A DNA stretch of 7,710 nucleotides, from contig JAKPRU010000730.1 of NCBI GenBank assembly GCA_029557025.1, forward strand, positions 1 to 7,710, given 5' to 3'. Position 1 is the stretch's first letter. Each line of letters opens with the position of its first letter. The notes below the pieces were generated by a model. It ran no database searches. It was not told the origin of the DNA and worked only from the letters and a program-made list of their open reading frames with translations. The position numbers and the translations under genes are program-made. Shown one piece after another: positions 5,015 through 7,710 of this stretch. Origin of the DNA: Candidatus Omnitrophota bacterium (GTDB taxonomy: Bacteria; Hinthialibacterota; Hinthialibacteria; Hinthialibacterales; JAKPRU01).

Positions 5015-7375
5015 TCAACGACGGCGGTCGCCACGATCGTTTCGGTCGCCTCGGTTTCGATCACCTCGTCCACCCCGGTCACCCCGGTCGCTGCGGCCAC
5101 CGCTATTCCGGCGATCTCCCCGGCCGCTGCCACCACCGGAACGGCCACGGTCACGGTCAGGACGCGGGGGACGAGACTCACGCCACTGAGATTCCGGGGT
5201 AATACCCAGATCGCGTTCCGCCAGCCTCTTGCTGAGGTTGATCCTTCCAAGACTGTCGATTTCAACCACCTTTACATCAATGGTATCCCCTTCCTTCACA
5301 ACATCCCGCACTTCATCCACACGACCTTCGGTCAATTCGGAAATATGAACCAGACCTTCTTTGCCGGGCAGGATCTCGACAAACGCGCCGAAATTCATCA
5401 GGCGGGTCACTTTTCCCCTATAGACTTTTTCAACCTCGACTTCTTCCACAAGCGTTTCGATCCACTCGCGCGCACGCCGTCCGGCTTCCTCATCCACCGA
5501 GGCGATAATTACCTGCCCGTCATCGTCGATGTCGATCTTCACACCGGTCTCGGCGATAATCTGGCGGATCATCTTGCCGCCCGGCCCGATCACATCCCGA
5601 ATCCGGTCAACGGGGATCATCAGGACCTGAATACGCGGCGCGAAAGGCGACAACTCGGAGCGCGCCTTGTCGATCACCTGGTTCATGCGATCCAGGATGA
5701 AAAGTCTTGCGCGATGAGCCTGTTCGAGAGCGGAAGCGAGCAGTTCGCGACTGATCCCCTCGATCTTCAAATCCATCTGGAACCCGGTGATTCCCTCACT
5801 GGTTCCGGCCACTTTGAAATCCATATCGCCCAGGTGATCTTCCACACCAAGGATATCGGTCAGGATGGCGGACTTATCGCCCTCTTTCACGAGTCCCATA
5901 GCGATTCCGGCGACAGCCCGTTTGATCGGCACACCGGCATCCATAAGAGACAGTGATCCGCCGCACACGGTAGCCATGGAGGAGGATCCGTTCGATTCCA
6001 TCACATCGGAGACAACACGGATGGTATATGGGAACTCCTCATGGTCCGGCAGAAGCGATTCGATGGCGCGCTCGGCAAGCGCCCCATGGCCGATATCCCG
6101 TCGGCCGGGTCCGCGCATCGGACGAACTTCACCGACACAATACGGTGGGAAATTGTAGTGCAGGAGAAATCGTTTGTAATACTCTTCCAGGAGGCCGTCG
6201 ATTTTCTGCTCGTCCGAGGTCGTGCCGAGCGTTGTGGTCACCAGGGTCTGTGTCTGGCCTCGTGTGAAGAGCGCGGAACCGTGTGTGCGCGGGATCATCC
6301 CTACCTCGATGGAGATCGGCCGAATCTCATCCAGCGCCCTGCCGTCGGAACGGCGATGTTCTTCAAGGATCAATCTTCGCAATTCGCGTTTTTCGATGTT
6401 CCCGAATGCCTCTTTGACCTGTGCGACCAGGCGAGCGGTCTCTTTTCCGGTCAGGTGAGTCGCGATCTGTTCGACTGCCTCGCGGGTAGCGATATTATCC
6501 GGCAGTGTGGCAGCAAACTCCCGCTCGTGACTTTCCAGTATTTTCTCGACAGCTTCCGCACACAGATTGTCGAGTTCTGCCTGTCGCTGGCGTTTGTCCT
6601 TGATCTCGTTGGCCTGCTGGAACCGGTCGCCGATGATCTCCCAGACTCTTGTCTCCAGCCCCTGAAGAGAAACCGGCGGTTCAAAGGGTACTTTGGGTTT
6701 TCCCGCGAGGGAGCGAAGTTCCTGAATCATATCCAGGACAGAGGTCATGGTTTCCAGCGCCAGGTCGAATGCCGCAAGAAGTGTCTCTTCCGGTTCTTCG
6801 TTTGCTCCGCCTTCCACCATCAGGATGGAGTTGCGTTTCCCGGCAATTGTGAGGTTCAGGGTCCCTGCCTGCGTCTGCTCGATGGTCGGATTGACGATCA
6901 ACTCTCCGTTGACTTTTCCAATTCGGACAGCCGCAAGGGGGCCATTGAAGGGGATTTCCGAGATTTCCAGGGCGGCGAAAGAGCTGATCATCGCCAGAAT
7001 GTCGGAATCGTTTTCATTGTCGAACGAGAGGACTTGAGCGAGGACCTGGACTTCGTTATTGAACCCTTCCGGGAAAAGCGGTCGGAGGGGCCGGTCGATG
7101 CACCGGGAGATGAGGGTTTCCCGGTCGGCGGGACGTCCTTCCCGCTTGAAAAATCCACCGGGGAACTTGCCGGCCGCGGAACGTTGTTCTCGATAATCCA
7201 CGGTGAGGGGAAAGAAATCGATTCCCGCACGTGGAGCCGCCATGGTAGCGGCGGAAAAGGTCATTGTGTCGCCGTAGCGGGCGACAACCGCACCGCCGGC
7301 TTGATTCGCCAGTCGTCCGGTTTCCAAAGTCAGTGTACGACCCGCGATTTCACGGGTCACCGTGTGTATTGCCAT
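5015..7375 (-). CDS. pnp: Polynucleotide phosphorylase (PNPase) with RG-rich tail
   Basis: PNPase degrades RNA 3' to 5' with phosphate, releasing nucleoside diphosphates, and can add tails in the reverse reaction; it acts as a ring-shaped trimer in the cytoplasm, often with RNase E or a helicase. The 786 residues show the full order: first RNase PH domain (about 12-145, with FFKREGRP at 75-82), helical domain (about 240-325), second RNase PH domain (about 340-540), KH domain with G-P-G-G at 597-600, and S1 domain at about 652-718. Catalytic and metal residues expected from the E. coli enzyme are present: the S-S-S run at 464-466, and D513, D519 and K521 in EDHLGDMDFK. Residues 725-786 are an added tail rich in R, G and D, making the protein longer than the usual about 700. 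The ATG start is canonical, with GGAGGA 7 nt upstream. rpsO, often found just upstream, is not within the window. Confidence 0.98.
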   Translation of the reverse strand: MAIHTVTREIAGRTLTLETGRLANQAGGAVVARYGDTMTFSAATMAAPRAGIDFFPLTVDYREQRSAAGKFPGGFFKREGRPADRETLISRCIDRPLRPLFPEGFNNEVQVLAQVLSFDNENDSDILAMISSFAALEISEIPFNGPLAAVRIGKVNGELIVNPTIEQTQAGTLNLTIAGKRNSILMVEGGANEEPEETLLAAFDLALETMTSVLDMIQELRSLAGKPKVPFEPPVSLQGLETRVWEIIGDRFQQANEIKDKRQRQAELDNLCAEAVEKILESHEREFAATLPDNIATREAVEQIATHLTGKETARLVAQVKEAFGNIEKRELRRLILEEHRRSDGRALDEIRPISIEVGMIPRTHGSALFTRGQTQTLVTTTLGTTSDEQKIDGLLEEYYKRFLLHYNFPPYCVGEVRPMRGPGRRDIGHGALAERAIESLLPDHEEFPYTIRVVSDVMESNGSSSMATVCGGSLSLMDAGVPIKRAVAGIAMGLVKEGDKSAILTDILGVEDHLGDMDFKVAGTSEGITGFQMDLKIEGISRELLASALEQAHRARLFILDRMNQVIDKARSELSPFAPRIQVLMIPVDRIRDVIGPGGKMIRQIIAETGVKIDIDDDGQVIIASVDEEAGRRAREWIETLVEEVEVEKVYRGKVTRLMNFGAFVEILPGKEGLVHISELTEGRVDEVRDVVKEGDTIDVKVVEIDSLGRINLSKRLAERDLGITPESQWRESRPPRPDRDRGRSGGGSGRGDRRNSGGRSDRGDRGGRGDRNRGDRNDRGDRRR
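5018..5203 (-). other. Arg-Gly-Asp-rich C-terminal extension of PNPase
   Basis: This stretch encodes residues 725-786 of PNPase, after the S1 domain. It is dominated by R, G, D, S and N, and carries five R-G-D triplets, mostly within D/N-R-G-D-R units, between about 752 and 784. The net charge is strongly positive. Such RG-rich tails on RNA enzymes and helicases usually bind RNA non-specifically and are disordered. The near-repetitive coding DNA suggests it grew by slippage of short units. It ends three bases before the stop in a run of three arginines. Confidence 0.8.
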
Positions 7376-7388
7376 GAGGTATTCCTCC
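7376..7388 (-). promoter_or_regulatory. pnp ribosome binding site inside a small hairpin
   Basis: On the minus strand GGAGGA (7388-7383) lies 7 nt before the pnp ATG, a strong ribosome site. The GAGG inside it is complementary to CCTC immediately before the ATG, with AATA as loop, so the site could close into a 4-bp hairpin. The ribosome site is clear; any regulatory effect of the hairpin is inference. Confidence 0.6.
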
Positions 7389-7608
7389 GTTTATTTGTGA
7401 TGTGTGCCGGGCATTGTGAATACGCAATACAGACAAACCAATGCCATCGGCTCCGGTTAGCGGTTTCGGTGGGAAAGGCTGTAAGGTCCAATCGGATTCA
7501 GGTTTCATGTATCCCTGATCCTTCACGCATTCTATTGGTGATAAACCCCAAGCGAACTAACCACAGATGCGATAACCTGATCGGTGGAGGAGAAGGAGGC
7601 GGGGGGGC
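7389..7608. other. pnp upstream leader region without recognised gene
   Basis: I find no convincing tRNA, small gene or rpsO reading frame in these 220 bases on either strand. The region would hold part of the pnp leader or promoter. No good -35/-10 pair was recognised on the minus strand. The right end, 7584-7607, is a purine-rich tract on the plus strand ending in seven G residues. Confidence 0.4.
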
Positions 7609-7710
7609 ATGTTGAACTTTCTCGTTTGCACCCTGACTAGGATGAAGGACCTCGAACGGAGATCCGTCCTCCTAATCGGGGTGCCTGAAAAAACCCAACA
7701 ACGGAATGGA
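7609..7710 (+). CDS. Possible 5' end of an unidentified gene running off the window
   Basis: An ATG at 7609 opens a frame of 34 codons with no stop before the window edge. AAGGAGG at 7593-7599, 9 nt upstream, is a near-perfect ribosome binding site. The peptide begins MLNFLVCTLTRMKDLERR and continues with a short hydrophobic stretch (SVLLIGV); I recognise no family. It would be divergent from pnp. Against it, the same bases form a long stem-loop that would be unusual inside a coding start, and the purine-rich tract could produce a ribosome-site match by chance. Only the sequence beyond the edge can decide. Confidence 0.33.
   Translation, partial: MLNFLVCTLTRMKDLERRSVLLIGVPEKTQQRNG
7628..7684. 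repeat. Long imperfect stem-loop upstream of pnp
   Basis: Three stem blocks stack: 7628-7633 with 7679-7684 (6 bp), 7635-7642 with 7670-7677 (8 bp, one non-Watson-Crick pair), and 7647-7650 with 7666-7669 (4 bp). They are separated by one mismatch (7634/7678) and a 4-nt bulge (7643-7646), with a 15-nt loop. The fold is about equally good on either strand. If transcribed on the minus strand it would be in the pnp leader, about 250 nt before the start codon. It could also be an upstream gene's 3' hairpin or a dispersed repeat. Confidence 0.55.

Noticed and set aside
5018..5160. Possible CRISPR or minisatellite in the repetitive-looking DNA near 5030-5150
   Set aside because: The repetition is explained by codons for the R/G/D-rich PNPase tail, with no regular spacer-repeat spacing.
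4928..5956. A 342-codon plus-strand frame, with a Val/Thr/Ala-rich low-complexity start
   Set aside because: The low-complexity part is the complement of the PNPase RG tail, and the rest is antisense to the catalytic core.
7389..7608. Possible tRNA or small RNA upstream of pnp
   Set aside because: No cloverleaf arms or T-loop consensus could be placed, and only a short imperfect hairpin (near 7415-7430) was found.
6041..7615. A 524-codon open frame on the plus strand, opposite pnp
   Set aside because: It lies antisense to a fully canonical PNPase gene, and its product shows no domain and an unnatural Cys/Phe-rich composition. It is a shadow of the GC-biased coding strand.

Overview
The window is a bacterial chromosomal segment with moderately high GC. 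It holds five well-supported or likely protein genes, one doubtful partial gene at the right edge, and short intergenic stretches with inverted and dispersed-type repeats. I see no rRNA, tRNA, CRISPR array, insertion sequence or phage gene. The gene styles would suit an environmental Gram-negative, such as a Planctomycetota/PVC or candidate-phylum lineage like Sumerlaeota or Hydrogenedentota. These styles are a secreted Spy-like protein, a membrane-anchored von Willebrand A (VWA) protein with an amidotransferase-like middle, and a PNPase with an Arg-Gly tail. This placement is inference, because no taxonomic marker is decisive.

Left part (1-1998, minus strand): a compact three-gene unit encodes, in order of transcription, an ECF sigma factor, a one-pass membrane anti-sigma factor with an H-x3-C-x2-C zinc motif, and an exported helical Spy/CpxP/CnrX-like protein with a Gly/Pro-rich tail. 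The likely logic is that the exported protein senses an envelope condition, the anti-sigma factor passes it across the inner membrane, and the sigma factor changes transcription. A GC-rich perfect hairpin (4-23) follows the last gene and may end its transcript.

Middle (2070-4806, plus strand): divergent from the sigma gene is a 733-residue membrane protein with two N-terminal membrane helices, a VWA domain with an apparently intact metal site, a non-catalytic amidotransferase-like region and a C-terminal membrane helix. It is followed by an unrecognised 134-residue protein with a beta-sandwich-like start. About 70-90 bp separate the divergent starts, so the two sides may share control.

Intergenic 4807-5014 contains three repeat-like elements in about 170 bp and separates the converging VWA-side genes and pnp.

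Right part (5015-7375, minus strand): a complete polynucleotide phosphorylase gene (pnp) with all canonical domains and a 62-residue Arg/Gly/Asp-rich C-terminal extension. Its upstream region (7376-7710) lacks the commonly adjacent rpsO within the window. It holds a long imperfect stem-loop and an overlapping short plus-strand reading frame with a good ribosome binding site that runs off the edge.
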